Positions 23,601 through 34,984 of a stretch of DNA of 64,000 nt are shown piece after piece. Below the pieces are notes generated by a model that was not told where the DNA came from, did no database searches, and was given only the letters and a program-made list of their open reading frames with translations. Made by a program: the position numbers and the translations under genes. Source of the stretch: Puffinus mauretanicus (taxonomy: Eukaryota > Chordata > Aves > Procellariiformes > Procellariidae); assembly GCA_023333565.1 (NCBI GenBank), contig JAJKFH010002364.1, positions 992,001 to 1,056,000 on the forward strand, in the 5' to 3' direction. Positions within the stretch are counted from its first letter, which is position 1, and each line of letters opens with the position of its first letter.

Positions 23601-26600
23601 GGATGCATCTTCCCTGCAAACCCTATTGCTGTACCAAAGCAGCCTGACTTGGCTGGATCTGCACTTGGGGGAATCAAGGAGAGTTTCTCAGCAAACCCTG
23701 GGCAAAACGAAGCTCCTGCCAGTCCGGGCAGAATGGAGCAAGAGGCTCCCCAGCACCCAGCGCTCCTCTGCAAAGGCGCAGCGTGGTGCTGAGCTCCCTC
23801 TGCCACATTTGGGAGACAAATCCTCACCCACTGATGGCTGATCCGATCCTGCTGCTCGCTGGGGAGAGGGCAGCAAAGTCCTCCCACCCCATTTCTCGGC
23901 AAGCATCCCATTCCAGCCTTTCCTATTATTTTTATTTGCATACAGATAGAGAAAAAGAAAAGAGGTTTCCTACGAGGATTGTTTCCGTATGGTTTTACAC
24001 ATAAGAGTAAACAAGGCATAACCGTTGACGATATAGTTAACATATTTTTGGTGGTGTTCCCATCCAGAAAATGCAGCTGCATTATATTCCTGATAAAGTG
24101 GAACTAATGTTCAGCTCCAGCAAGAATGTTAATAAATGAAAGACATTTCAAACAACACTGATTGAAGCAAAGTGTCATTCCCCCCCATCCCCCCAAAAGG
24201 CTTTATTTTTTTTCCAGAGTTGCAAAAACTCTGATGCCTGACCTGGCAATCAGCAAATTTCTGCTCCTGGTTACACCCCAATGAATCTGAAATGGCTTTA
24301 TTGGTTTGTCTGGAGCGGCACCTCGATCACTGAGCGCAGGGGCTGTGCTCTTGCTTGCATCCTTGCTTGATTACAGGTTCTCCCTTCCGATAATCTGGTT
24401 TCTCTTCCTTACGGAGATCCAGGCAGAAAGGGAGAGGTTGTGCTAGTACCACCTAAACTCAGCCAGTGCCCCTGACACGATGCATGTGGCTATTGCCTAA
24501 TATCCTATTGCTGACAATTAAAACACAAACATATAGTCATATTTTTGGATGAAACTGTACAAACATTTCAAAACAGTTTATGCATGCAGATTTGTATGTT
24601 ATCAGAGAGCACCACACATGCACATGGAATTTATGGAAAATGCTGAGAGATTTGAAAGGAAATCGTTTGGGAAGTTGTCTTATTTTTGTGAACATAAATC
24701 CCCAAACAGTTTCCCTTAACATTCCTCACGTCTGTGCAGCAATTAATACTTGACATTTCTGTTTTTCACTCTGTCTGTTGATCTTGGGCTTTTTTTTTTT
24801 CCTGGTTATTTTTTGCATCTCTCCTTTCATGTTTGCTACATCTGTTTGCTAAACTCAGCATCGATGTGTACAGACAAACTTCCTTGCACAGTAGGATGAT
24901 GTGCGGGAGCAGCGAGAGGAGATTTAGGCCTTCAAAACTGTGCTCACCTCCCCAGATGAGATATTTAGATTCAGGGATGCATATTCAGAGTCTCCAGCTC
25001 AGACTACCTGGACTGAATAGTTGCTGCACAGATGAGTCTGTTGGCTTGATCAGGTTTTTTTCTCACTTACAACGATTCCAATGGCTCCAGTGGGATTATT
25101 CTTGTACTAGCCAGATGTAAAAGGAAAGCAAAATCAAATCCTTCATACATCAGTGTCAGACTGCCTCCAAGAAACCAGTGTTGAGTGATATAAAGGATAA
25201 GGGGCCTGAGGAAGGACGTGTTTATGGAGAACATTTGGAAACTTTAACTACTTGTAGTCTGAGTAAACGCTGAGTAAGGGAACTGCCTGCAAACATTTAA
25301 AAGTGGAAAAAAGTACAGAGCATAAGCAAATTGCTTGAGGTGTTGCAAAGGGATGTGAGAAAGAAGAATGAGATACAGTTAAAGAAAGCAGAAGCAGTAT
25401 AGTTCTTTCAAACTAACGGCAACCTGGTCTGCCATAAGCTTTTTATACTATATTCCTCATCTGGATATCTGAGCACCTTCTGGGAGGGTGGAAACGGTGT
25501 GCTGAGTGTCAGATGTGGTTTATTCCTGCTATAGCCGTTGTGGTGGTGTGGTCGTTGGGTGGAAGGGAAGCAAATTTTGTCGGGAGAGGTAATATCTTTT
25601 CTTAGATCTACTCAGAGAAGTCAGAGAAAAAGCAAACAAGGTCTGGGACTTGTGCGTCCAAAACCTTCTCTGTGTTCTTCCATCTGTATTGCTTGATCTA
25701 AAACCCTTCCTTTCCTGCAAGGAAGGAGAATTTTGCATGGATTGTAGTGTTTTATTATACTACGACCTTTGTATACAGACTTTTGGAGCAGGGAAGGCTG
25801 TTTGAAGCTCTCACCCAGGGAATATTGGTCTGTACTTCCCAGGGCTGCCCTGGGATGTTCTGGCTCTCCTGCACGAGCGAGCTTTGCCTTTGAGAGGAGA
25901 GTTCAGCTTAGCCTGGAGAGAGAAGTTGTCCTCTGCTATCATCCATCTTGGAGACCTGAACTAAGCTGCTGAGCAGTGTGTCCTAGCCACTGAGACCTTG
26001 AACTTCATTTGGCAGCCCCTGGGAAGGCAGCGTGAGGGACTCGCGCTGCCGATGAGATGCGTCCTCCTGGGCTGGGCTGGCTGGCGTTCCCCGAGCGCTG
26101 CCGTTACCCTGCTCAGGGCTGTCACGTTTCCCTAGTGCCAGAGAGCGCTGACACAGCGTGCCTAACCTGGCCAAGAGAGATAGGGTCTCCCGGCCAACTG
26201 GGGATGGTGGAAAGCATTTCCTGCAGATGCCATCATGTGCAAATTTAGCATCAATGAGAAATCCAAGCGCATTCCCCAGGCGCAGTGAGACTGGGCAGCC
26301 TGTGCGACCGGTCCTCAGGAGAACGGCTGGGAACCCTCTCCTGGTGGTCTTCAGAACAAGACAGAGACCACAAGGTAGCAGAGGGATAATTTGTGCCTGC
26401 AAAAAGCCTCGAAAGTCCCGATGCAAGGGCCATGGGGCAGTGGGACCTCCCAGCATCCCACACAGGACCCAAGGTTTGGTTGACAGGACATTTAACCCCA
26501 TTACCATCTTTTCTTCCCTGCCTGACAATGGCGTTCATGCTTCATGTATAAAAGTTAACCTTATGCATATGATGAACCATTTGTTTCTTTGCAACGCTGC

Positions 26601-27003
26601 TTAGAGCAAAGCATAGTCTAAGGGAATAAGTGTATATGTGGGGAGAAGAAATGTCATTTTTTATTAAGAGAAAAATACAGATTTCAGGACTGTGTCACGC
26701 TGGTTCATCTCTCCATCTGCCCATACCTCCTCTCTGAATATTACCTAGGTTATAGCTAGCTCTCAATTACCACAGAGAGGGGAGATGGTGATTCATAAAA
26801 CACTGTTTTCTCTGAAAAACACAGTTTCAGCCTTAACTATAGACCCAAACGGATCAGCACAGCGACTCTGGTGGTGTGCAAATGGAAAGGCGTGTGTTGT
26901 GCTCCTTGCCTGCCCGGTTGTGACATTTTCTGTGCTATCTCGTCACGCGCCAAGTGCTTTATCAGAACTGATCCACCCAGGGAATCACTAATCACGTTAC
27001 TTA
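20626..27003. other. Non-coding stretch, simple repeats only
   Basis: No exon is supported. A 15-bp T tract lies at 21659-21673 and an A tract near 22022-22035. GC-richer sequence at about 23080-23640 keeps frames open on both strands (159 codons plus, 134 codons minus), which is a composition effect and not evidence for a gene. The 178-181 codon minus-strand frames at 23546-24082 and 25983-26528 likewise show no recognisable domain. Confidence 0.5.
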
Positions 27004-27226
27004 CCTTTCCCCGTGTCCAGAGCGATCCCCTCAGCCTGGCATCTTAGATGGATGGTCGGGCTGAGGCCGCGCGGCCGCTCCCCCCGTAACTCGAGGAGGG
27101 CTGCGCAAACGGGGCGGCGGGCGGAGGGAATGCGCCTAATCCTGGCCGTGCCCTTCCATCATCTTCACGTGCTCCGTCAGCTGCGCCCAGCCGCCCGGTC
27201 CCGTACACCCTCCGCCCCGGTGGCAT
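27004..27226 (-). other. Small CpG patch with minus-strand splice donor
   Basis: About 180 bp (27045-27226) is sharply CpG-rich against its surroundings and includes GCGGCCGC (around 27070) and GGGGCGGCGGGCGGAGG (around 27111-27127). Read on the minus strand, sequence leaving the patch meets a donor of the form GGAAAG|GTAAGTAAC with the GT at 27004-27003, a near-perfect consensus. This could be the first exon of a divergent, probably non-coding transcript pointing away from the main promoter at about 30.3 kb, since the minus-strand open frame through the patch stops at 27044, before the donor. A chance donor next to an unmethylated regulatory patch is the alternative. Confidence 0.3.
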
Positions 27227-29739
27227 GTCCCTGTGGACCTGTGCCATGGGGCCTCGTGCTCCTGCAAGGCACCGTTGCCAGCCCAAGCTGCTTGGATGGC
27301 CCAAGGCTCCTGGGGTGCTCGGTGTGATGGGGAAATTCAATCGCGTGGCTACCACCTGCAGTTTGAGAAAATCATTGAAGCAGGTTAGGAATTACAGCCT
27401 GGAGGTGCTGTGTCTCCCACATCATCTGTAGGGGAAAAGAAAAGGCAAAACGACCAAGACGGAAGGGAGAAAATGGGGAAAAATGGAGTTCTGTGATGAT
27501 GGAGGTGAACAGCTCCTGGGAGAAAAGCTGGAAAAAGGCCAAGCCGTGGTTTCAGAGACATAAGGAAAGTCGTTCTGGGGATGGACGTTCACTAGACCAT
27601 CACAGCTCTGCAAAATCTGGAAAGCCATGGTCTGGAAACAGGGCTTTGGGGACAAGTGGGATACAAATGGACTGTTAGGCTGCTTCTCAGGCCACGTACT
27701 TCGTTGCTTAGCATTCGGTTTTGTTTGTCAGCTCCAGAAAGCTGTTTTCCCACAGCCTTGTCTCAGGACCGTGGGGTGCAGGAGCAAACTGGGGCTGTTG
27801 ACTTTCAGACTACTCAATCATCCTGCAAATTACAGCCAGCCCAGAAAAAACACAGCTCTGCTTGTTTCCTTATTTAGGTAGAAGTGTTGGGAAAACAGCA
27901 TGAGATTTTATTTCTGATAAACTAGGAGCTGTTTCAGGAATATTAATTATTTTTGTTTTATCAATGTTTTACATTTATTCCTCCACTGCAATATTGGGAA
28001 TGAGGTGGATGAAGTCTACAGCAGGGTTTCAGACTGTCTTTCAGGTACTCCCAAGCCCCTGCAAAAAAATAATTATTGTGCTGACATTTTGGAGTCAATA
28101 GGGGTTATTTTCTGGTTATTTTAGCCTGGGGTATGGAAGCTGTGGGGTCAATTCCCTACCCCATGTAATCCCTTTGCAACATCACTTGGAGTCAGATTCT
28201 TAAAAAGTTTCTCGATGCCTAAAGACAGAGGCTTAAGGGGGATCTGAAGGTGGTCAGGCTTTTGAAAATCTTGTGTACCACCTCTGTAATCCTCCATCTC
28301 CAGAACTTCCCACTGGTGAAAGGCTACAGGAGGGATTTTGCTGCTTTATAGGTGTATTGGGAGGAGAAGTGCCCACAGTCTGGGAGATGTTGGAGCCTAC
28401 AAAGGCACACGTGGGATTTTTCAATAAGGAAGTGAAGATGGAAGGAGTGGATCCAGCAGAGGATTTTTATCTGCTATGTCCAACCCGAGTTGGATGCTTG
28501 ATGCTGGGCTTGGGCACAGCCTGGGTTGAAAGAAGGTCTCTTCTTCCAGACCGGAGCTGATTCAGGCCCAGACAGAGTTCACCCGAGTCTCTAGACAGCC
28601 TGTGATGAGAAAGCCATGGTTTATCTGGGAATTAAACCTCGGTCTCGGTGCATCACCCAGAAAAACAAGATGAGGAGTAGGAGCTTTTCAGTCAGGTCCC
28701 TCTAACCTGGTGGGAAACCCACCTGTGACGAGCCGGCGTCCCACATCTGAGCCAGAACTGACGCTGCTTTGGACTTCAGTCTGCACGAGAACAGAGGGCG
28801 TGTAAATAGTTTTGGGGCTGGATCAGCTGGATGGTGATGTCCTTGGGACAAAGACCTTGACTCTGTTGTGGTGAAATGGCTGGGAAGCGTTACAAGGAGG
28901 TGTTTTACACATCATCCCTCGAGATGCAGCGTGCGGTCAAACTCTCATTCTGGTGCAAGTTGGAGTGATTTTATCAGAATCCGTGGCATGAATATGACCA
29001 TGTAGGTCAAGTCCTGAAGGTTTGCCTCAGTCAACACTGTCTTTGAAGTCAATGAGGCTGAAGTTATTGCCTGATAGGAGGAGTAGTCCATCTGGGATTT
29101 CTCAGATGAATGAACTTTAATAATAAAAATGATGATATAAATATGTAAAATATAAAAAGAGTATTGTCAGCCGTTTTGTTTGTTTCTGGTTCAGGGGGTT
29201 TATATGTTTAGTCTTGAATGTTTTTCACATTGATTTTGTGTATTCAAGATTTAATGCTGTCAGGAACCACTGAGTAAAAATATTTAGTAGTAATAATACT
29301 AGAGGGTGTGATTTCATAATCCTAACAAAATAGATAAGATGGATGTTCAAACTACTTCTTGGCTTGGGTTTAGGGGTTCTCCTAGTGCCTATCACATTGA
29401 ATTAGTATTGAGACATCAAGGAGGCCTTCATGCTGGAGCATATCAAATAAGAGATCTAATAAACAATAACATCAACAGTAACATTGTTTCTCTCCAGATA
29501 TAAAAGTATAGCTGTTGAGGCAGCTTTTTTCTCTTGTCGTTTGTTTAGTCTGTTTGGTGAATTCTGCCAGGTTGATTTTCATCCTGTGCAGAGAGTAATT
29601 TGCTGTAAGAGCAGATGCATCAGCCGAGTCCTGTTTGAAACTAAATAATAAATAATTGTAACAGTTAATCTAAGGAACAGACATCTCCACAGTTTATTTT
29701 CCAGTTGGTTTAGTTTAGTTCAGTCCAGTCTCTTTCTGG
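27227..29739. other. Upstream flank of CpG island, no gene seen
   Basis: The sequence becomes AT-rich between about 29100 and 29700 before the abrupt rise in G+C near 29750. A 'tttgaagtcaatgaggctgaa' segment near 29041-29061 resembles the 'cattgacttcaatgg' core found in old L3/CR1-like amniote repeats, but it is too short to assign. Confidence 0.45.
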
Positions 29740-29877
29740 CACGATTTGCATCCAAGCCGAGAGATCAGAACGTCGTAGCCGACCCCGGTCTCTCCCTCCC
29801 TGGCTCCACGGTGGGTTTCTACAGACGAGGCTCTCTCCTTGCCTTGGGAAGAGGGGTGGTTTGGCAGGGACGGGTTG

Positions 29878-29953
29878 TGGGGTGCATGGGGGGGGGCTGC
29901 GGGGTGCACGGGGGAGGCTGCGGGGTGCACGGAGGGGCTGCGGGGCTGGGGGT
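29878..29953 (+). repeat. G-rich minisatellite, about 20-bp unit
   Basis: About 3.5 imperfect tandem copies of a unit reading roughly GGCTGCGGGGTGCACGGGGG. Copies begin near 29878, 29897, 29918 and 29938 and vary mostly in G-run length. Runs of four or more G recur every 8-12 bp, so the plus strand could form G-quadruplexes. It lies at the upstream edge of the CpG island and would be prone to length polymorphism and to sequencing gaps. Confidence 0.7.
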
Positions 29954-30403
29954 CTCCACCGCCGCTGGGCTTACGGGGGCTACGTGGGCTCCAGAGGGTG
30001 CGTGGGGGGGGATGCTCAGGGGCACAGCAGGGCAGAGGGCCGGCACGGCTGCCCTGGGGGGCTGCGGGGCGCCGGAGGGGTGGCGGGAGGGGGGGTTCTA
30101 GAGCGCTCCGGGGCTCCCCCGCCGTGGGGTGCAAAGCGGGCAGGGGGGCACCGGGCCGGGCTCCCGCCGCTCCGAGGCGCACACGGAGCTCGGCGGGTCG
30201 CCGGTCCTCCCCTCCGCCGCTCCTGCAAAGGGTTAAGGGGAGCGACGGCGCGGAGCGGGCCGGCGGGGAGGGCGGGGGCTCCCGGGGATTGGTGCGAAGT
30301 TTGGAGCGGGGCGGCACCGCCCCGCCCTCCTCGGCGGCTCTGCCCCCACAGCCACAAAGCCCTGCAGGGAAAGTTGCTTTATCGCTTGTTTCGCTCGCCC
30401 CGG

Positions 30404-30470
30404 CTCTCCCCCCCCCCTCCCTCCCCTCCCCTTCCCCAGCCCCTTTCCCCTCCTCCCCTCGCTCCTTAAA
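30404..30470 (+). repeat. C-rich polypyrimidine tract
   Basis: A nearly pure C/T stretch in the core promoter, with long C runs on the plus strand and therefore G runs on the minus strand. Such tracts can adopt i-motif, G-quadruplex or triplex structures, and they often lie at transcription start regions of CpG-island promoters. It ends just before CTTAAACGGGATTCC, where the composition changes. Confidence 0.6.
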
Positions 30471-30479
30471 CGGGATTCC

Positions 30480-30897
30480 GGCTGGGCGAGCCGCGGGACG
30501 GCATCACCGGGCATCCCGCGGCTGCGGAGCCCCGGCGGATCTGTCAGGTCCCCGCTGTCCCTCCCCGCACACACACGCTCAGCCCGACCCGGAAAGCAGG
30601 AAAAATAATTTACAAGGTTTTTCCCCCTTTTCCTTAGCTCCTCGCCCGTGGTCCCTAGTGGAAAAATCGCCCCTGGGGCGAAGCGGGGCGGGGGGTGTTG
30701 GTAAAAAGCCGGTGGTGAAGGGAGAGCCGCTCCGTGGGGAGGGCACCCCCCAAGGCAGCGGGCAGCCCCCGGGGGGGGATGAGGTAGAGGCCGGCGGCGG
30801 AGCGCCCCGCCGGGCGCCGTGGCCGCGGAGGGCATGAGGCGGCGAGCGGCGGGGATGGGCGCCAGCGCACGGTGCTAGAGCCCCGGCAGCAGCCAAG
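30480..30897 (+). other. 5' UTR exon 1 (start approximate)
   Basis: The 3' boundary is well defined: CAGCCAAG|GTAAGTGCC, with the donor GT at 30898-30899, matches the vertebrate consensus. The 5' boundary is not visible; I place it loosely downstream of the GC boxes and the polypyrimidine tract. The exon appears to be untranslated leader. Its ATGs start very short frames that close before the donor: ATG-AGG-TAG at 30779-30787 and a 14-codon frame at 30834-30878. Joined to the next exon at 32037, it would form the leader of the signal-peptide-encoding message. Confidence 0.6.
30834..30878 (+). other. Upstream ORF in leader exon (14 codons)
   Basis: A short frame, arginine- and alanine-rich, begins at the ATG at 30834, has a second in-frame ATG at 30855, and stops with TAG at 30876-30878, 19 bp before the splice donor. 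If the leader is transcribed as proposed, this uORF would lie ahead of the main start and could lower its translation. I see no reason to think the peptide itself has a function. Confidence 0.45.
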
Positions 30898-32036
30898 GTA
30901 AGTGCCCCCCAAGCCACCACCCCCGGCCGGGAGACCCCCGCCTGGGTCGGCGCTGGGTCGGGGAGACACTAACGCACAGCTGGGAGCCGCCGGGGTTGCC
31001 CCGAGGCGGGGGGCAGCACCAGGTGGCATCGCGCTGCGTGTCCCCCCCCCTCATTCCAGCCTCCCTTCCCCGACCCCAATTCCCGGCTGCGAATATCACG
31101 TTACCGGCCGCCGCCGCCGCCGCGGGGCTGAGCCGCGCTGCGCCCCGCGGGGCCCCGGGTCCTGCCCCGGGGGGAGCCCCCTCCGCCTGCCCGGCCCCGG
31201 CACCCTCCCTCCCTCCCAGCTCCCCGCTGTACATTGGGAAGCTAATGGCAAAGCGTCCGTATTTGCTTTGCTGGATGCTGTACACGGGTTGTTGTGTGTC
31301 CTGGGGGCACGGAGTGTTTAAACCGGGGAGTTTACAAGGGTGAGGAATTCAGACAGTGTTTAGAGAGTGAGAGTTTTAGGAGGAGAACAGGGTGTAATTA
31401 ATGTAAACCTGATCTACCCCGGGTTTGCATATCACAGCGAAGGCATCTTCAAGAATCTGGATAACTAAGTGCGGTTTTGCTTTGGGACGCACCTCTGGAG
31501 CACACGGGAACAAGTGGGGCTTGGAGGGGGGGGAGAGGAAAGGAAAAATCAGTGCTGTTCAGAGAAGTTGCGGCGTGGAGGAAGGCGCGTACCCAGAGCG
31601 GAGCCTGTCTGAGGGGCACTGAAGCAGCAACACAAAGTTTTCTGGGCTGCTGATGGGAGAGGTAACATTCCTCCTCCCCCTTCCCCAAGTTCCTCCGCAA
31701 ATTGTTAACCTGAAATCTTGTTTTATGGCCACTTGCTAGTGTTTTGTTTGCCTTCCAGACTGGCTCTGTACAGGATACCAAAGAATTATGCATTAACTGT
31801 AAACTTAGAGGAGCTTACTGGCCTCAGTGGGTTCTTGATTTATATCAGGCTAAAGCAGAGAGGAGGGCAAAGTTTTACTTGCTGAGCGCCAAGGAATGAA
31901 TTACAAGTACATTGCTTTTTCATTTGCTGTTTCTGCTCTTAAGTCTTCGCAATAGGTTTTCAAACTCTGCAAAGTTGTGGGTCGTTTGGGTTTTTTCCCC
32001 CGGTAATTATTTTGCTCTCCTTTTTCCTGCCTCCAG
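30898..32036 (+). other. Intron 1 (1,139 bp) of the signal-peptide gene
   Basis: It begins GTAAGTGCCC and ends with a long pyrimidine-rich run (CTCTCCTTTTTCCTGCCTCCAG) with the acceptor AG at 32035-32036, both good matches to consensus. The first 350 bp remain inside the CpG island and include a run of CCG triplets near 31110-31122. The rest is ordinary composition. Confidence 0.6.
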
Positions 32037-32058
32037 GTCTGAGAGGACGGTAGCCTGT

Positions 32059-32146
32059 ATGATACGGAGGGATCTGGTTTTCAAAATGGAATTGCAGCTC
32101 GCGCTCCTTTTTGCCGGGATAATTGCATTTTCGGACTCGGCGAGAG
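32059..32146 (+). CDS. First coding exon: signal peptide of secreted/membrane protein
   Basis: The exon spans 32037-32146. It is bounded by a strong acceptor (pyrimidine tract then CAG at 32034-32036) and a strong donor (GAGAG|GTAAGG, GT at 32147). Translation may start at the ATG at 32059 (poor context, T at -3 and A at +4) or nine codons later at 32086, where AAAATGG is a strong Kozak context (A at -3, G at +4); the second is preferred. Either way the product opens with a classic signal peptide: a short polar start, the hydrophobic core LALLFAGIIAF, then the small/polar SDSA cleavage region. The frame closes at the donor after one base of a codon (phase 1), the usual arrangement where a signal-peptide exon is followed by exons for Ig, EGF, FN3 or similar extracellular modules. 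The gene is partial because no following exon lies in the window. I do not recognise it from about 20 residues. Confidence 0.6.
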
Positions 32147-34984
32147 GTAAGGAGACCGCGCTTGCTGCAAACGCTCTGCGACTCGCACCCTTCCCTCTGC
32201 TCCGCTGGGCTCGAGCTCCGCAAACGCCCGCGGTGCCCTCGGAGGGACCCCATAAGGGAGTTGCTGTCAGCGCGGACTCATCCCCTACACGTTGCTTATC
32301 TGCGCAGGGGTGCAGGCTCGTGCCCACGTGTGGTGCCACCTTACCTGCGTGTTTCGGGGCCATCGGTTTGGATGGAGCGCGGTCGCTCCACGTTTGCTGA
32401 GGTCTCTTAGGTGCAGGTGAACTTCCAGGGGCTTTTCTCGTGCATGTGTAAAAATACACAGACAATTTTAAAGAAAAGCAACTGCATTCCTCTGTGGATC
32501 AGAAATACCTCTCCCCTCCTGTAATCCCTCCAGCCTCTGCCCTGTATATTCCCACTAGCAAACTAAACAAACACATCCATTAACTTCCTCGGTGACAGAC
32601 AAATGACAGTTCCCAACATTTTAACGCTGGGGTTGCAGCAGTTGATCAGATTTCAATAAACAGGTTACCCTACCAGAGGCAAATTGAAATACGTTGACCT
32701 GGGAGTGACGGGGAAAAAAAGAAGTTTCTTTATGGGAAGGTGCTTTAAGCAAAGCAAAGAGTGGAAGGAGCAGTGGCTTTTCCTCCGCTCTTGCCTGTGT
32801 CGTACCTTGGTGGGTGCTGTCCCTGGAAAGCCTGAATGAGAAACCATGCTTTCAGCTCCCCCGGCTCTGGTCACAAAGGAGGGGCTGCATTGTTCCAGGA
32901 GAATGGGGGTATGGCTTTAGGATGCAGATTGCTCCAGCTGCAATTCCCAACAGTATCAGAGTTGCATGAATTGTTGAAAGACCTTTAAATCACCCAGTGC
33001 CACGGAGTGGCGAATTAAAAGGTTTAAACTTGCCCTTCGCTTAGGCCGTAGCTTGCCAAAAATAAACCTTGGGGGTGAGGGTGGGAAAGGAGAGGGGGAG
33101 CATTACTCTAAAAACCCAAGGTTTGGTTAGTGCGTTGCTTTTTTTTCCTTCTTGGCATTGGCTCCCAAGCAAATATTTTATGGAGGCAAAAGTACTATAA
33201 AATGATTCGGCTGGAAGCTGAATGAAAAAGAAAACAGTATATAGGCTGTAAGTCCTGCAAGCCTGAATTCCAGGCAAGGTTTACAATGGAGACTCAGTTT
33301 AAGTTGTAGGCAATGGGCAGCAGTGTATGAATTAAGATGACCTCATGGATGTATATTATTGCAATGGACCTGAGAAGTTGGTGGAGTTCCGGAAAAGATC
33401 TGAAGTGGGCAGGAGAAGACAAAAAGATTTTTGTCTCTGTTGTGAGCCGAGTAGCGGCTGCTTTACTGGCTGACCCTGTTTAAATTTGGTTTGCACTTGT
33501 CTTGCTTGTACTCTTTTATTGCCCCTGGAAAATGAAGTGCTCTGGGCTATTGTCGTGTGAAGAAGCGACAGAAAATTAACAGCGGTAATTTCACGACATC
33601 ATCGTTTTTCCTATGGAAAGGTCTTTTTAATATAACTTTGATAGGATCATATTGGTAATTGGGTTATTTGAACTCTTTTCAGAGCTGGAAAAATCCATTC
33701 TGCAAGTGGATGGGGAGATGGTCCTGGTTATTTAAAACGATGTAGAAATAGAGTTTAAAAACCAGGGCCAAAGCCATGAAAAATGTCATTCATTCATGTG
33801 CTGGTATCGGAAGATGGAAAGTGAAGAAGAAAAAGGTGTCATTGCTGTAAAAAAAATAGACAAACCCCTAACATTTAAATCCTCCTTTGCACCTTTTGAG
33901 GTTGAGAGTATTCGTGATAGCAGAGGAGATAGATGAAGGATCAATCTTTCAGAGGTGAGACACTCTCCGGCACGTTGTGACCTTATTTTGTGCTGTCGAA
34001 TATCCCCAATTATTAGATGTTTACATTGGGATAATTTCAGATTCTTGGAAAAATGTGCCCCGTTGTTAATGTGCCTGTGGATTTTTTCCGAATGTATCAT
34101 ACGGTGGGTTCGGTCGCTGGAGATGTATAAATGTTACCTGTTTCAGTCGCTCGGGTTTTATAGACAGTCCTTTGGCCAAATCTCAGCTTGAGGTCGCGAG
34201 GCTTTACTCCGGGGGAAGAAGGGCTCTTTGTTTTGGCCAAACAGCGTTTAATATCTGTATCCTGATTGCAAATCAGACGTGTGTGGCCCAAAGCGTGCCA
34301 ACGCCTCCTAATCTGAGGCGTCAGAAGTTAAATAGGTGCTCGCTGGCTTGCAATCAAGTGAGGAAGGTGGCTGAGGAGGCTCTCTGTGAAAGTGCTGGTC
34401 CTTCTTTTCTCCTTGTATAAGGCAAAAGTAGCTTATGCTGGAATTGGGATGTTAATTTGGAGCCGGCTGATCGCGTGCCCGTGGTCGGGGAAGGGCTGTG
34501 CCGTGGTGCGTTTGCACAAGGGGGCAGAGTGAAGTTGCCCACGCGCTCCGGCTTGGATATTTCCTGACAGTTGAGCGCTCAGCTGCAATCTTGCGTTAAA
34601 TGTTACGTTGTATTATTTTTACATCTTTACTTAGGTGATGCCTTTTAAGGCGAAGGGCCCCGCAGGGATGACTGATTGGGCTAATGCGGCAACTTTTTTT
34701 TTTCACCCAGCAAACGCGGGCATTTTTCCAGGTTCTGAGCTGTGCCTACTGGCTCTGTCCCTTCTTGTGACCCAATGTGTCACATCGCTGATGTACAGAA
34801 CACTGCAAAAAAGGGGATATCTTAGGAAACCAAGATAAACTCTTAAGAAAGAGGCAATACATTCAAAGTATCCACACAAAGCAGGGAACAGGTCTGATCT
34901 TAGAGGTCCAGGTGCAGAACTCGCTGTGTCTGGAGGGATGAGGTAGCTCTGGCTAAGTTTGAACCAATGCTTTCGGGGCTGAAA

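Larger units (their letters stand above)
29750..31250. promoter_or_regulatory. CpG island promoter
   Basis: About 1.5 kb of very high G+C and frequent CpG stands out sharply from AT-rich flanks on both sides. It contains GC boxes of the Sp1 type (GGGGCGG at 30308-30314 and CCGCCCCGCCC around 30317-30327) and an inverted CCAAT box (ATTGG at 30288-30292). A C/T-rich polypyrimidine run lies at about 30404-30470, and no clear TATA box is seen. This architecture is typical of a broad, TATA-less vertebrate promoter. A consensus splice donor at 30898 on the plus strand shows that a plus-strand transcript probably starts within the island. The large open frames here (for example 332 codons plus and 200 codons minus) come from the scarcity of stop codons in GC-rich DNA. 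Confidence 0.8.

Noticed and set aside
29839..30837. 332-codon plus-strand open frame in the CpG island
   Set aside because: The island is so GC-rich that stop codons are rare in all frames. Overlapping frames of 200 codons exist on the other strand, and the translation is low-complexity G/R/P/A-rich text with no domain. The exon donor at 30898 lies after its stop, and the real start appears to be in the next exon.
31912..32400. 162-codon plus-strand frame covering the signal-peptide exon
   Set aside because: The part before 32037 reads through the intron 1 polypyrimidine tract, and the part after 32146 runs past a strong donor. Only the exon portion is likely to be translated.
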